A program made the position numbers and the translations under genes. From NCBI RefSeq assembly GCF_041021895.1, contig NZ_CP157428.1, forward strand, positions 62,001 through 126,000: a DNA stretch of 64,000 bases, given 5' to 3'. The stretch comes from Acinetobacter sp. XH1741 (lineage in GTDB: Bacteria; Pseudomonadota; Gammaproteobacteria; Pseudomonadales; Moraxellaceae). The notes beneath the pieces are model-generated. The model searched no databases. It saw only the letters and a program-made list of their open reading frames with translations, and was not told the DNA's origin. Positions 48,638 to 59,280 of this stretch are shown here, one piece after another. The first letter of the stretch is position 1; each line of letters begins with the position of its first letter.

Positions 48638-49279
48638 TTATTTTTGTTTGTTCTGATTAACAGCAGCATCTGCATCAGGTTTGAACGTAGCAATTGCTTT
48701 ATTCAAATCGCCACCATTACGTTTTACAGTTGAAGCAAACTGGTTGCGGAACTGTAAGCCTAAATCAATACCAGAAACATTGATGTTACGGATTTTCCAC
48801 TGCGAACCTTTGTCTGCCAACTGGAATGACACAGGAATTTTATCGCCATTGTGGTTAAAGTCCAAAGTTACAACAGGACTTTTGCCTGCTGTCTCTTTAT
48901 AAGGACGCATGGTGTAAGTTTGGTTTGTGTACTTAGCAAATGCACTACCGTAATTCTCAATTAATGTATTACGGAAGTTTGTTTCAAACTGCGCACGTTG
49001 TGCAGCTGTACTATACTGATTAGTCGCATAAGTACCCATTACAATACGTGTGAACGATTGTGAATCAACATACGGGTCTAAATTTTGACGTATAATTGTT
49101 TTCACTAAAGCTGGGTTATTTTGCAACTTAGCATGATCTGTTTTTAAACGAGCAATCAAGCCATCAGCAACACGCTTAATAAAATCAGGTGGTGCTTCTG
49201 AAGGTGCAGCAAAAGCTGTACCTGCAATCATAGTAGATAAAACACTTGCTGTAAGGGTTTGTTTAAACAACTTATTCAC
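48638..49279 (-). CDS. mlaC: Periplasmic phospholipid carrier MlaC
   Basis: The 213-residue soluble carrier has a signal peptide (VLSTMIAGTAFA, cleaved before APSEAPP) and the MlaC/ttg2D domain (FETNFRNTLIENYGSAF). It shuttles phospholipids between the outer-membrane MlaA complex and MlaFEDB. I chose the GTG at 49279 because AAGGAG lies 9 bp upstream; a TTG at 49297 lies in the same frame. Confidence 0.92.
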   Translation of the reverse strand: MNKLFKQTLTASVLSTMIAGTAFAAPSEAPPDFIKRVADGLIARLKTDHAKLQNNPALVKTIIRQNLDPYVDSQSFTRIVMGTYATNQYSTAAQRAQFETNFRNTLIENYGSAFAKYTNQTYTMRPYKETAGKSPVVTLDFNHNGDKIPVSFQLADKGSQWKIRNINVSGIDLGLQFRNQFASTVKRNGGDLNKAIATFKPDADAAVNQNKQK

Positions 49280-49305
49280 CTGGAACCACTCCTTCAAATA
49301 ATCTC

Positions 49306-49989
49306 TTACTCAACAAATGACGTCTGTGCGCTGCTGTCAGTACTTGCAGGAGCTTTTTCTTCTGCTGAGGATGATGAACCAGCGGCAACTTTACCTACGC
49401 CACCACCAGTAATAAATTTACTAATTAAATCTTCTAAATCCATTGTGCCTTGGGTATTGGAAATCGTAGCGCCACGTTTAAGATAGTTCAAACCACCACC
49501 CGGTACGATTTTCAAATATTTTTCACCCAATAAACCATTGGTTGCAACCATTATATAAGCATCTTCATCAATACTTGTAATGGAGGACATGTTACTGATC
49601 AGTTGCTGTTCCATTGTTTTTTGTTGCGCTGGAGTCGCTTGGGTATAATCAGAACTATAACGTAATTCGTCTAAAGCATTTTTTTGAACTTCTTTTAACT
49701 GTTCAGCATTAAAACTTGTCAGTTTTCCATCAAGATCAAAAGTTACTGTCGCTAGGCGTGTCACCGGATCAAGCGTGATTGAATCAACGCGACCAATCGT
49801 CACACCACTCATTGTTACTTTAGCACGTGGTTTAAGTCCATTAACGTTATCAAACTGAGCTTTCATGGTGTAACCTTCGCTCAAGTTTGTACCTACTAAA
49901 CCACTGACTTTCATCGCTAAAAAGAATAAAGCAATACCGAAGATAATGACAAAGATACCTACGGCCAGCTCACTAGTACGTGATTTCAT
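49306..49989 (-). CDS. mlaD: MCE-domain lipid-binding protein MlaD
   Basis: The 227 residues contain an N-terminal membrane helix (VGIFVIIFGIALFFLAM), an MCE domain (YTMKAQFDNVNGLKPRAKV with VTMSGVTIG) and a low-complexity C-terminal tail rich in Ser/Ala/Glu/Lys. It forms a hexameric lipid channel on the periplasmic side of MlaFE. It overlaps mlaE by 1 bp. Confidence 0.94.
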   Translation of the reverse strand: MKSRTSELAVGIFVIIFGIALFFLAMKVSGLVGTNLSEGYTMKAQFDNVNGLKPRAKVTMSGVTIGRVDSITLDPVTRLATVTFDLDGKLTSFNAEQLKEVQKNALDELRYSSDYTQATPAQQKTMEQQLISNMSSITSIDEDAYIMVATNGLLGEKYLKIVPGGGLNYLKRGATISNTQGTMDLEDLISKFITGGGVGKVAAGSSSSAEEKAPASTDSSAQTSFVE

Positions 49990-50765
49990 TAAATCCCTCC
50001 GAACATGACCGCAGTCAACACGAAATCAAAACCTAAAACACATAATGAAGAATATACAACCGTTCGGGTCATCGCCGTTGCAATGCCTTCAGGTGTTGGA
50101 TCACATGCATACCCTTGGAAAACTGCAATCCATGTACAAAGTACAGCAAACACAATGCTCTTAATGATGCCATTTACTACGTCGTGGCCGAATTGAACAT
50201 TATTTTGCATACCACTCCAGAAGGAGCCTTCATCAACGCCAAGAAAGTCAACACCAACCAATTTACCGCCAACGATACCAATCGCAGCAAAAATAACGGT
50301 TAACATTGGCAAACTGACTATGCCAGCCCAAAGACGTGGCGATACGATTTGCTTTAAAGGATCAACACCAATCATTTCCATACTGGCAAGCTGTTCACTT
50401 TGTTTCATTGAACCAATTTCAGCAGTTAATGCAGAACCTGCTCGTCCAGCAAACAGTAAAGCAGCAACAACTGGTGCAAGCTCACGCAGCAAGGTTAAAG
50501 ACACCATTGTGCCTAGCATTGATTCACTACCAACATTGACTAATATTGAGTAGCCTTGCAATCCAAGTACCAGACCAATAAACAAGCCAGATACCGTGAT
50601 AATGAGTAAAGACATTACCCCTACTCGGTGCATTTGATAGACAAAACGCCCAAAACCACCCGACGAAGGTAATGAAAAAATAATCTGTAAGAGCATCAGT
50701 GCCGCAACACCAATCCCTCGAATCCGCTCAATAACGAGTCTACCTAACCAGGCAATCGTATTCAT
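49989..50765 (-). CDS. mlaE: Lipid asymmetry ABC transporter permease MlaE
   Basis: A 258-residue inner-membrane permease with the MlaE signature PVVAALLFAGRAGSALTAEIG and IGVDPLKQIVSPR. It forms the transmembrane core with MlaF. It overlaps mlaF by 4 bp and mlaD by 1 bp. Confidence 0.95.
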   Translation of the reverse strand: MNTIAWLGRLVIERIRGIGVAALMLLQIIFSLPSSGGFGRFVYQMHRVGVMSLLIITVSGLFIGLVLGLQGYSILVNVGSESMLGTMVSLTLLRELAPVVAALLFAGRAGSALTAEIGSMKQSEQLASMEMIGVDPLKQIVSPRLWAGIVSLPMLTVIFAAIGIVGGKLVGVDFLGVDEGSFWSGMQNNVQFGHDVVNGIIKSIVFAVLCTWIAVFQGYACDPTPEGIATAMTRTVVYSSLCVLGFDFVLTAVMFGGI

Positions 50766-51580
50766 GGACGAACCTCGTTATCTAAATAAGCTTGGTGGCT
50801 AAACTGGTATTCAACCGGACCTTCAGCCGAGCCGGTTAAGAACTGTTTTACAAATGGAGAAGCATATGCTTGCAATTCTTCTGGCGTTCCTTCCCCTTGA
50901 ATTTTTCCTTCTGCTACAACATAAATGTAATCAGCAATAGATAGGGTTTCCGGAACGTCATGCGAAACAATAATTGTGGTTAAATCTAAAGCTTCTCGCA
51001 ATGAACGAATGAGACGTGTTAAAACACCTTTCACAATTGGGTCTTGCCCAGCAAAAGGTTCGTCATACATAATTAAATCTGGATCAAGCGCGATAGCACG
51101 AGCCAAAGCAACTCGTCGATTCATACCACCTGATAGTTCAGTAGGCATCAGCTGCTCTGTTCCTCGTAGGCCAACAGATTCAAGCTTTAAAGCGACGAGT
51201 TCAGCAATGAGATTTTCAGAAAGTTTCGTATGCGCACGAATTGGAAAAGCGACATTTTCATAAACCGACATATCGGTAAATAAAGCCCCACTTTGGAATA
51301 ACATTCCCATACGCGCACGCGCTGCAAACAATTCCTGCCGTGACATTTGAGCAATATCTTTACCATCAAGCAAAACTTCACCATGATCAGGGACAAGCTG
51401 CCCGCCAATCAGACGTAATAAAGTCGTTTTACCTGTACCAGATGGTCCCATAATGGCCGTAATCTGGCCTCGACGTATATTTAAACTAATATTGTCATAA
51501 ATGACGCGTTCCCCTCGATTAAAACTCAAGTTTTTCACTTCAATCAGTGATTGAGTCGAGAGAGGAGTTTTATTATTCAT
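50762..51580 (-). CDS. mlaF: Lipid asymmetry ABC transporter ATPase MlaF
   Basis: The 272 residues from the ATG at 51580 (MNNKTPLSTQ) have Walker A GPSGTGKTT, the signature LSGGMNRR and Walker B LIMYDEPF. MlaF powers phospholipid transport that keeps the outer membrane asymmetric. The frame runs upstream to 51673 and includes another ATG at 51592 directly after GCAGGA, too close for good spacing. Confidence 0.93.
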   Translation of the reverse strand: MNNKTPLSTQSLIEVKNLSFNRGERVIYDNISLNIRRGQITAIMGPSGTGKTTLLRLIGGQLVPDHGEVLLDGKDIAQMSRQELFAARARMGMLFQSGALFTDMSVYENVAFPIRAHTKLSENLIAELVALKLESVGLRGTEQLMPTELSGGMNRRVALARAIALDPDLIMYDEPFAGQDPIVKGVLTRLIRSLREALDLTTIIVSHDVPETLSIADYIYVVAEGKIQGEGTPEELQAYASPFVKQFLTGSAEGPVEYQFSHQAYLDNEVRP

Positions 51581-51706
51581 AATGGCAATCATTCCTGCAC
51601 TTTTATGCCCGCATACTATAACACTGAATTTTGGGAATCTTGTTGTAATTTTGACAAAAGCAAAAACAATCAATTTATAAATATGAGTTCGTTTTTTAAA
51701 AGAAAT

Positions 51707-51877
51707 TTATTGATTGAGAACTTGAAACTGATCTACGAAATGACCTGTTAATAAAGCGTAGGCAAAATAAATCCCATTGCACAAAGCAAGTACAATAAAA
51801 AGATATGGCAAACCATGTTGAAGTAACATTTTACTCAACCCTGCCCAAGGTGGTTCTTTTCGATTAATTTTACGCAT
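51707..51877 (-). CDS. Small single-span membrane protein (56 residues)
   Basis: A 56-codon frame from the ATG at 51877 encodes a basic N-terminus with MRKINRKEPPWAG, a hydrophobic helix (YLFIVLALCNGIYFAYALL, about residues 25-43) and a short polar end FVDQFQVLNQ. It lies between the helicase terminator and mlaF, 126 bp upstream of mlaF on the same strand, and could be the first gene of the mla transcript. No clear ribosome-binding site; family unknown. Confidence 0.6.
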   Translation of the reverse strand: MRKINRKEPPWAGLSKMLLQHGLPYLFIVLALCNGIYFAYALLTGHFVDQFQVLNQ

Positions 51878-51907
51878 TATTACAATAAATGTTGAACTAT
51901 TTCACAC

Positions 51908-51926
51908 TTTGTTATTTTATAACAAA
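51908..51926. promoter_or_regulatory. Inverted repeat upstream of the small membrane gene
   Basis: TTTGTTAT (51908-51915) and ATAACAAA (51919-51926) form a perfect 8-3-8 palindrome. On the minus strand it overlaps a TATAAA -10-like box, 30 bp before the small gene's ATG. It looks like a repressor operator; the -35 region is unconvincing. Confidence 0.4.
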
Positions 51927-51929
51927 ACT

Positions 51930-51966
51930 GAAAAATAAAAAAGGCCAGTATTTCTACTGGCCTTTC
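51930..51966 (-). terminator. Terminator after the DEAD-box helicase gene
   Basis: AAGGCCAGTA and TACTGGCCTT form a 10-bp stem with a 4-nt loop. On the minus strand the stem is followed by TTTTATTTTT. It lies just after the helicase stop at 51988. Confidence 0.9.
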
Positions 51967-51987
51967 TTTAAACTAAATACTTGCTGA

Positions 51988-53853
51988 TTAACGGTCGAAT
52001 TTACGACGCGGTTTATCATCAAAGCTACGACGTGGACGATCTTCACCACCGAAGCTGCGTTTTGGACGATCTTCGCCACCAAACGCTGGACGCTCACCAC
52101 GTGGTTTGTCGTCAAAGCTACGACGTGGCTTGTCATTAAAACCACCTTCGCGACGTGGACGATCTGAGTTGAACTCACGACGTGGACGGTCTTCACCACC
52201 AAACGCTGGACGTTCACCACGTGGTTTGTCGTCAAAGCTACGACGTGGACGATCTTCACCACCGAAGCTACGTTTTGGACGATCACCAAAACCACCTTCG
52301 CGACGAGGTTTATAATCTACACGGTTACCACGGTTGTCATCATTCGAGTCAAAACGCGGTTTATCATTGAAACCACCTTCACGACGTGGACGATCTGAAT
52401 TGAACTCGCGACGTGGACGGTCTTCAAAACCACCTTCACGACGTGGGCGATCAGAATTGAACTCGCGACGCGGACGGTCTTCACCACCGAATGGACGATC
52501 ACCACGTGGTTTGTCATCAAAGCTACGACGTGGACGGTCATCACGACCACCTTCACGACGTTTGAAGTTGCTTTCGCCTTCAAAACGACGACCACCACCG
52601 AAACCGCCACCACCACGACGACCATCACGACCACCGTTGCCACCACGACCACGACCACCGCCATCACGACCTGAACGAGCAGGAGGTGGAGATGGCTCTA
52701 AGCCTTCAATTTCAGAAACACTTAGACGTGCTTCTAAATATTCTTCAAGTGCACGAATCTTACCGCGCTCACGATAAGTCGCTAAAGTAATCGCTTGACC
52801 TGTACGACCAGCACGACCTGTACGACCAATACGGTGTACATAATCTTCGTGCTTCATCGGAAGACCAAAGTTAATTACGTGTGAAATAGTTGGTACGTCA
52901 AGACCACGAGCAGCAACGTCAGTCGCAACTAAGATCTTTGCACGGCCTTCACGAATGCTACGTAAACGACGGTTACGAACTGTTTGTGGCATTGCACCAT
53001 GAAGCGCAACAACTGAATGACCTGCTTCTGCAAGTTCTTCAGCCAACATGTCTGTATCTTCTTGAGTGCTTGCAAAAACTACAGCTTGATCTAAGTTTTC
53101 ATCACTTAACCAATGGGTAAGTAATTTTTTCTTATGCTCAAAACCGTCAGTCCAATGCAATGTTTGCGTAATATCTGTATTGGTTGAATGACCTGTTTCA
53201 ATTGCGATACGCATTGGATCTTTCATCATGCATGCTGCAAGACGAATAATACGATCAGCAAATGTTGCAGAGAACATTAATGTTTGTTTACGGTTAGCCG
53301 CTAATTCACTAATTGCTTCTAAGTCTTCAGAGAAACCTAGGTCAAGCATACGGTCCGCTTCATCAACGATTAAAGCATCTACTTGGTCTAATTTAATTTG
53401 ACGACGATTTACCAAGTCAAGTAAACGACCTGGTGTTGCAACAACAACTTGCGCGCCTTTTAACTGTTGGATTTGTTTTGCAAATGGCATACCACCCATA
53501 ATGGCAGCAATACGAACACCTTTCATGTGACGTACAAATGCAATTGCATCTTGACTTACTTGCTGTGCCAATTCACGAGTTGGTGAAATTACCAAGATGT
53601 TCGGTTGAGTTACAGCTTTCATGCGTTCTTTGAATGGAACGAATGTTTCTTGACCTGCCAAGTTATTTAATGTTGGCAATAAGAATGCAGCAGTTTTACC
53701 AGAACCAGTCTGGCTTGAAACTAGAAGGTCTTTACCTTCTAAAGCTGCAGGAATAGATTGTTCTTGCACAGGAGTCGGGGTAGTAAAACCTAAACCTTCA
53801 AGCGCTTGTTGTAAGGTTTCATGCAAAGAAAATTCGGCAAAAGTTTTGCTCAT
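51988..53853 (-). CDS. DEAD-box ATP-dependent RNA helicase with a repetitive Arg/Gly/Asp tail
   Basis: The 621 residues from the ATG at 53853 (MSKTFAEFSL) include a Q motif (TPTPVQ, 25-30), motif I SQTGSGKT (47-54), PTRELAQ (91-97), DEAD (164-167), SAT (195-197) and the C-terminal HRIGRTGRAGRTG. From about residue 395 the protein is a low-complexity tail of repeated RGG/GGEDRPRR/EFNSDRPRREGGF units, encoded by imperfect DNA repeats. It remodels structured RNA in ribosome assembly or cold response, as in the RhlE/DeaD group. The frame extends 23 codons upstream into a structured leader. No partner gene shares the transcript. Confidence 0.94.
   Translation of the reverse strand: MSKTFAEFSLHETLQQALEGLGFTTPTPVQEQSIPAALEGKDLLVSSQTGSGKTAAFLLPTLNNLAGQETFVPFKERMKAVTQPNILVISPTRELAQQVSQDAIAFVRHMKGVRIAAIMGGMPFAKQIQQLKGAQVVVATPGRLLDLVNRRQIKLDQVDALIVDEADRMLDLGFSEDLEAISELAANRKQTLMFSATFADRIIRLAACMMKDPMRIAIETGHSTNTDITQTLHWTDGFEHKKKLLTHWLSDENLDQAVVFASTQEDTDMLAEELAEAGHSVVALHGAMPQTVRNRRLRSIREGRAKILVATDVAARGLDVPTISHVINFGLPMKHEDYVHRIGRTGRAGRTGQAITLATYRERGKIRALEEYLEARLSVSEIEGLEPSPPPARSGRDGGGRGRGGNGGRDGRRGGGGFGGGRRFEGESNFKRREGGRDDRPRRSFDDKPRGDRPFGGEDRPRREFNSDRPRREGGFEDRPRREFNSDRPRREGGFNDKPRFDSNDDNRGNRVDYKPRREGGFGDRPKRSFGGEDRPRRSFDDKPRGERPAFGGEDRPRREFNSDRPRREGGFNDKPRRSFDDKPRGERPAFGGEDRPKRSFGGEDRPRRSFDDKPRRKFDR
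51994..52680 (-). repeat. Imperfect tandem repeats encoding the helicase tail
   Basis: A repeating unit of roughly 60-100 bp encodes blocks such as RRSFDDKPRGERP, FGGEDRPRR and EFNSDRPRREGGF, each present two to four times. Such coding repeats often vary in number between strains through slippage or recombination; length variation here is inferred. Confidence 0.8.
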
Positions 53854-54118
53854 AGAGAGTTTCACCCTAATGGGTGCTCCATTTTTAATAAATACAAAAT
53901 AGACATCGGCACAAAGCGGCAAAGCAAAATGAGCTGAATCTTATTATTCAGCAGCGATCCGAGTAACGACGATGTGGACTAAACGCACGCTTGATTACGG
54001 CCGAACCTGAAGAATCGCTGAGCGATCGGGGCGCAAGTAATGGTCCTCTCTATGGACAGCGTGCGCTTACAATGAATAGAACAGAATGTTCAGGTAATGA
54101 ACGGAAATTTAAGTGCGT
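53854..54118 (-). promoter_or_regulatory. Long structured 5' leader of the DEAD-box helicase mRNA
   Basis: This stretch holds no gene. The mRNA folds as a branched element: an outer stem (54068-54058 with 53991-53981, 11 bp with one G-U), hairpins at 54057-54043 (GTCC/GGAC) and 54026-54014 (ATCGC/GCGAT), a GCTGAAT/ATTCAGC hairpin (53952-53933) and CACCC/GGGTG (53876-53863) just before the start codon. The last stem includes an SD-like GGGTG. I know no named riboswitch matching it; autoregulation by the helicase or cold sensing is inferred. Confidence 0.6.
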
Positions 54119-54124
54119 GGGCGG

Positions 54125-54152
54125 ATTATAGCAGAAAGAATTTAAAAGTCAT
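54125..54152 (-). promoter_or_regulatory. Promoter of the DEAD-box helicase leader
   Basis: On the minus strand a perfect -10 TATAAT (54130-54125) follows a -35 box ATGACT (54152-54147) by 16 bp. Initiation near 54118 gives a leader of about 265 nt. Confidence 0.7.
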
Positions 54153-54213
54153 GTGTTTTAATCAACTTTCTCGTTATTTCTATTATTATTTGTATTTTAC
54201 CGATCATTAAAAA

Positions 54214-54245
54214 GTTAAAACCCTCTATAAAAAGAGGGTCTTAAC
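54214..54245 (-). terminator. Likely terminator after suhB
   Basis: On the minus strand GTTAAGACCCTC pairs with GAGGGTTTTAAC (small bulges), followed by TTTTT. It lies about 20 bp after the suhB stop at 54264. Confidence 0.6.
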
Positions 54246-54263
54246 CGAGAAACTATTTCTAAA

Positions 54264-55094
54264 TTATTTTGCAGCTTTGTCCCAAGCTGGAACAACGGTT
54301 TGCATTAATGGCTTTAACATTTTAAGTGAACATGCAATCACTTGACCATTTTCAAGTGAATCATTTCCACCACGAGCATCAACAACTACACCACCCGCTT
54401 CTTTAATAATAAGCTCACCAGCAGCGATATCCCATGGTTTTAAACCAAGTTCAAAGAAACCATCAAAACGACCAGCAGCAACATACGCTAAATCTAGAGC
54501 AGCTGAACCACCACGACGGATTTGAGCACCCGCTTGAGTCACAGCTAATAATGAAGCAAAGTGTTGTTCTGCATAAGATACAATTTCACCAGCACGTTTA
54601 GCGCGGTAAGGATGACCTACTGCCAAGAATGTATTTTCTAAAGTATCTTTTACATTTACACGAATACGGCGTTGGTTCATCACTGCACCGCGACCGCGAC
54701 TTGCAGAGAATAATTCGTCACGTACAGGGTCGTAAATTACGCCGTGCTGAGTAACGCCTTTGTGTTGAACTGCAATAGAAATACAGAAATGAGGGAAACC
54801 ATTAATAAAGTTTTGCGTGCCATCAAGTGGGTCAATTACCCAGCACCAGTCTGCATCGTGGCCTTTACCTTCTTGCAAACCGAACTCTTCACCTAAGAAG
54901 CTGTGGTTTTTATAACTTTTACGTAATGTATCAATCGTCAATTGTTCTAAATAACGATCTACACGTGTTACTGGGCCATCAATGCCTTTCTCTTCAACTT
55001 GTAAATCGAGTTTATGACGATTTTGATGCGCTTTTAAAAGCTCTTGACCAACTGTTTGAGCCGCACGCGCAGCCATAACCACCATAGGTTCCAT
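54264..55094 (-). CDS. suhB: Inositol-1-monophosphatase family protein SuhB
   Basis: The 276 residues from the ATG at 55094 (MEPMVVMAARAAQ) contain the metal-binding motif DPLDGTQNFINGFPHF and the C-terminal motif WDIAAGELIIKEAGG. In E. coli SuhB also works as an antitermination factor for rRNA transcription. The frame runs upstream to 55157, but that part is hydrophobic and not conserved. It follows dxs on the opposite... same strand, 119 bp downstream of the suhB start, with separate transcription likely. Confidence 0.93.
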   Translation of the reverse strand: MEPMVVMAARAAQTVGQELLKAHQNRHKLDLQVEEKGIDGPVTRVDRYLEQLTIDTLRKSYKNHSFLGEEFGLQEGKGHDADWCWVIDPLDGTQNFINGFPHFCISIAVQHKGVTQHGVIYDPVRDELFSASRGRGAVMNQRRIRVNVKDTLENTFLAVGHPYRAKRAGEIVSYAEQHFASLLAVTQAGAQIRRGGSAALDLAYVAAGRFDGFFELGLKPWDIAAGELIIKEAGGVVVDARGGNDSLENGQVIACSLKMLKPLMQTVVPAWDKAAK

Positions 55095-55213
55095 TGAACA
55101 CCCACTACAAGAAATTTGAAGATTTTGACAAAGAATAATGCATAAAAGCGCAAACATTTTAGCAAATGAATGCGCTTTATGGGAAAAAATGTTTCAAAAA
55201 TTTTATTAAAGGC

Positions 55214-57127
55214 TTAAACCACCTGATTTAGCTTAAGCCAAGCTCTCTCAATTGAGTTCAAAATTCCCTTAGCATCTAGGCCACAATCTTGGAGCATTTG
55301 ATTATGTGAAGCCTGATGCAAGAATGAGTCTGGCAAACCTAAGTTGATGATAGGTTTCACAATTTGTTCTTGTGCCATGAACTCGTTCACTGCACTACCT
55401 GCACCACCCATAATCGCATGTTCTTCAACTGTTACGAATAAATGAGTGTGTTCAGCCAAGTCTCGAATTATTTGTTCATCCAGCGGTTTTACAAAGCGCA
55501 TATTTACAACACGCACGCCAACATCATGTTTTTGTGCAAATTGCTCAGCAGCATCTATAGCCACCATGACACGACTACCAAATGCTAGAACCGTAATTTG
55601 TTCATCACTATTTGTTTTAATTTCTGCAACGATTTCAGCTTTGCCTAATTCAAGAACAGTCATTTCTTTTTGAATTTCGACACCCACACCTGCACCACGT
55701 GGGTAACGTACCGCAGCAGGTCCATTATAGACATAAGCTGTATGAAGCATTTGACGGCATTCATTTTCATCTTTTGGTGCCATGATGACTATATTTGGAA
55801 CAGTCCTCATATAGGCATAATCATATGCACCAGCATGTGTTGGGCCGTCTTCACCCACTAAACCCGCACGGTCAATCCCGAAAGTCACATCCAGATTTTG
55901 TAATGCAACATCATGAATAAGCTGGTCGTAACCACGCTGCAAGAAGGTCGAATAAATAGCGACAACTGGTTTTAAACCTTCACAAGCCATACCTGCTGCA
56001 AGTGTCACAGCATGCTGCTCTGCAATGGCTACATCAAAGAAACGCTGTGGAAATTGCTTGGCAAATTTAACCATGCCTGAACCTTCACACATCGCAGGTG
56101 TGATCGCAAGCAGGCGTTCATCTTGCGCAGCTTCATCGCATAACCACTCACCAAACACATCAGAATACTTAGGTGGTGTTTTACCACCTGAAGTCGCATT
56201 AATTTTACCAATGGCATGATAAGTAATCGGATCTGCTTCAGCAGGAGCAAAGCCTTTACCTTTTTTGGTATAAACGTGGACTAAACGAGGACCTTTACGT
56301 TTTTTGAGTGCATTAAAAACTTGAGCTAACTGAGTGACATCATGTCCATCAAATGGACCAAAATAATCAAAACCAATTGCTTTAAATAAGTTATCTGCTG
56401 CATCGGTTGCTGATTGGTGTAAACGAGAGTTATAGGTCCATTTTGGGTGGGGCTGAATATAAGCCTCACCATGTTCATCTACATTGACTAAATGACCTTT
56501 TTCCCAGATTGCAGCCAAATGCTTAGCGAAACCACCTGTACTACAAGAAATCGACATATCATTGTCATTAAGTACAACAATCAAGTCAGCATCATGTGCA
56601 ACAGCATCATTCATCGCTTCAAAAGCCATGCCTGCTGTCATCGCACCATCGCCTACGATACAAACCACTTCACATGGGTCATTTTGATAACGGCGTGCAA
56701 GTGACATTCCCAAACCAGCCGAAATAGCTGTTGATGAATGCCCTACCCCGAAGGTGTCAAATACCGATTCATCTCTGGCAGGGAAAGCAGCTAATCCATT
56801 TTTTGAACGGATAGTGGTAATTTGATCACGGCGACCAGTCAGGATTTTATGTGGATATGCTTGATGCCCCACATCCCAAACTAAACGGTCATTTGGTGTA
56901 TTAAAGCAATAATGCAGCGCTACCGTCAGCTCAACCACGCCGAGGTTAGCACCGAAATGGCCACCACTCTGGCCTGCTGCATATAAAATATATTGACGCA
57001 ACTCATCAGCCACCTGTAGCAATTGGCTATGCTCGAGCTGACGTAATTGTTGAGGATGATCAATCGCATCTAACAATGGCGTAACAGGGCGTTGAGTAGG
57101 AATTTCGGTATACAACATATGTGGCAA
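55214..57127 (-). CDS. dxs: 1-deoxy-D-xylulose-5-phosphate synthase
   Basis: A 637-residue thiamine-dependent enzyme condensing pyruvate and glyceraldehyde-3-phosphate, the first step of the MEP isoprenoid pathway. The thiamine-binding [15 protein letters not shown] motif is intact, the catalytic His lies in [17 protein letters not shown], and the transketolase C-terminal domain carries MRFVKPLD. Length fits the family. It diverges from ribA. Confidence 0.97.
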   Translation of the reverse strand: MPHMLYTEIPTQRPVTPLLDAIDHPQQLRQLEHSQLLQVADELRQYILYAAGQSGGHFGANLGVVELTVALHYCFNTPNDRLVWDVGHQAYPHKILTGRRDQITTIRSKNGLAAFPARDESVFDTFGVGHSSTAISAGLGMSLARRYQNDPCEVVCIVGDGAMTAGMAFEAMNDAVAHDADLIVVLNDNDMSISCSTGGFAKHLAAIWEKGHLVNVDEHGEAYIQPHPKWTYNSRLHQSATDAADNLFKAIGFDYFGPFDGHDVTQLAQVFNALKKRKGPRLVHVYTKKGKGFAPAEADPITYHAIGKINATSGGKTPPKYSDVFGEWLCDEAAQDERLLAITPAMCEGSGMVKFAKQFPQRFFDVAIAEQHAVTLAAGMACEGLKPVVAIYSTFLQRGYDQLIHDVALQNLDVTFGIDRAGLVGEDGPTHAGAYDYAYMRTVPNIVIMAPKDENECRQMLHTAYVYNGPAAVRYPRGAGVGVEIQKEMTVLELGKAEIVAEIKTNSDEQITVLAFGSRVMVAIDAAEQFAQKHDVGVRVVNMRFVKPLDEQIIRDLAEHTHLFVTVEEHAIMGGAGSAVNEFMAQEQIVKPIINLGLPDSFLHQASHNQMLQDCGLDAKGILNSIERAWLKLNQVV

Positions 57128-57421
57128 AGCCTTTATAAGCCTGGCAAATCCTAAGCTGGGTCAAAATGGGTCGATCATACAATCGAATGAAGTCACCTTC
57201 AATCAGCCACATTTGCGAACGAGATCATGCAAAGCAGTCTCTCATACATTATGGGTATGGTTGGCAGATTATCCTGAATAATCTGACTATTTATCAACTA
57301 TTATCGTCTTCTTTATACAAAAAAGAAAACCTTAGTGCGCAAAATGATTATGACAATTCGACCAATCTCCCAGCATTACGCTATACTTTAAACCGTTTTC
57401 GGTTAAAAGATGAGTTAATCT
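57128..57421. other. dxs-ribA intergenic region
   Basis: This 294-bp divergent spacer contains no convincing gene: the one open frame on the plus strand (57166-57471) runs into ribA out of frame. A TATACT at about 57380 might be the -10 box for ribA, without a good -35. I see no FMN riboswitch fold. Confidence 0.5.
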
Positions 57422-58024
57422 GTGCCTATAGAGTTCATTGCAACATCAAAACTCCCGACCGCTTTTGGTGAATTCAATATTTCTGTGTTTCAAGATCCGG
57501 CAACTGGTGAAGAACATGTGGCACTTTCTAAGGGGTTAGAAAATCCACCCACAGGCCCTGTTTTAGTCCGTGTACATTCTGAATGTTTAACAGGTGATGC
57601 TTTTGCGTCATTGAAATGTGACTGTGGCCCTCAATTACAAGCGACACAAAAACTCATCAATGAAGCAGGACAAGGTGTAATTTTATATTTACGCCAAGAA
57701 GGCCGTGGCATTGGTTTAACCAATAAAATTCGTGCTTATGCCCTACAAGATCAGGGACACGATACTGTAGATGCCAACTTGCTACTCAATTTACCTGCCG
57801 ATGCACGTCGTTATGATATGTGTAGCATTATGCTCGACCACTTAAAAGTAAAAGAAGTGAAGTTAATTACCAATAATCCTTTGAAAATTCAGGCACTCAA
57901 AGATCAAGGTATTAACGTCGTAGACCGCGTACCTTTAACCGTAGGTCGTAATCCGTTTAATGAACAATATTTAAAAACTAAACGCGAAAGAATGGATCAC
58001 CTTTATCAAAAAGATGATTTTTAA
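57422..58024 (+). CDS. ribA: GTP cyclohydrolase II
   Basis: The 200-residue enzyme opens GTP for riboflavin synthesis. The zinc ligands lie in [17 protein letters not shown] (three Cys), and the catalytic segment is [10 protein letters not shown]. The start is a GTG at 57422 (read as [10 protein letters not shown]); no ATG is available nearby in frame. Length is standard for stand-alone RibA, without a fused RibB. Confidence 0.95.
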   Translation: MPIEFIATSKLPTAFGEFNISVFQDPATGEEHVALSKGLENPPTGPVLVRVHSECLTGDAFASLKCDCGPQLQATQKLINEAGQGVILYLRQEGRGIGLTNKIRAYALQDQGHDTVDANLLLNLPADARRYDMCSIMLDHLKVKEVKLITNNPLKIQALKDQGINVVDRVPLTVGRNPFNEQYLKTKRERMDHLYQKDDF

Positions 58025-58054
58025 TTCCGAGTCTAAAATTTTAAAACGAATACT

Positions 58055-59103
<1,049 letters not shown>

Positions 59104-59113
59104 TTTTTTGTTT

Positions 59114-59154
59114 TGGAGATTCTTTGGCTTCCACCCTAAAGAGTCTCCTTTTTT
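59114..59154 (+). terminator. Terminator after hemF
   Basis: GGAGATTCTTT and AAAGAGTCTCC form a stem (one mismatch) around a 12-nt loop, followed by TTTTTT. Confidence 0.85.
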
Positions 59155-59280
59155 GATTTCAACTTTTCTAACACCCTCCAAATATTTTTTCTTGTGCTAA
59201 TTTGTCTTATAGTGAGGTCTGCTGAATATTCAGTATAGGCTTTATCTGCTTCATGCCATTTTAAAATTTTGGATACAAGA

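Noticed and set aside
51954..52777. Several frames with Val/His or Ser/Arg repeats over the helicase tail
   Set aside because: They are other-frame readings of the tandem coding repeats and carry no independent signal; the helicase frame fits all motifs.
57128..57421. Possible FMN riboswitch before ribA
   Set aside because: I see none of the conserved paired elements expected for an FMN aptamer.
57166..57471. 101-codon plus-strand frame in the dxs-ribA gap
   Set aside because: It overlaps the ribA start in another frame, has no ribosome-binding site and no recognisable protein features.
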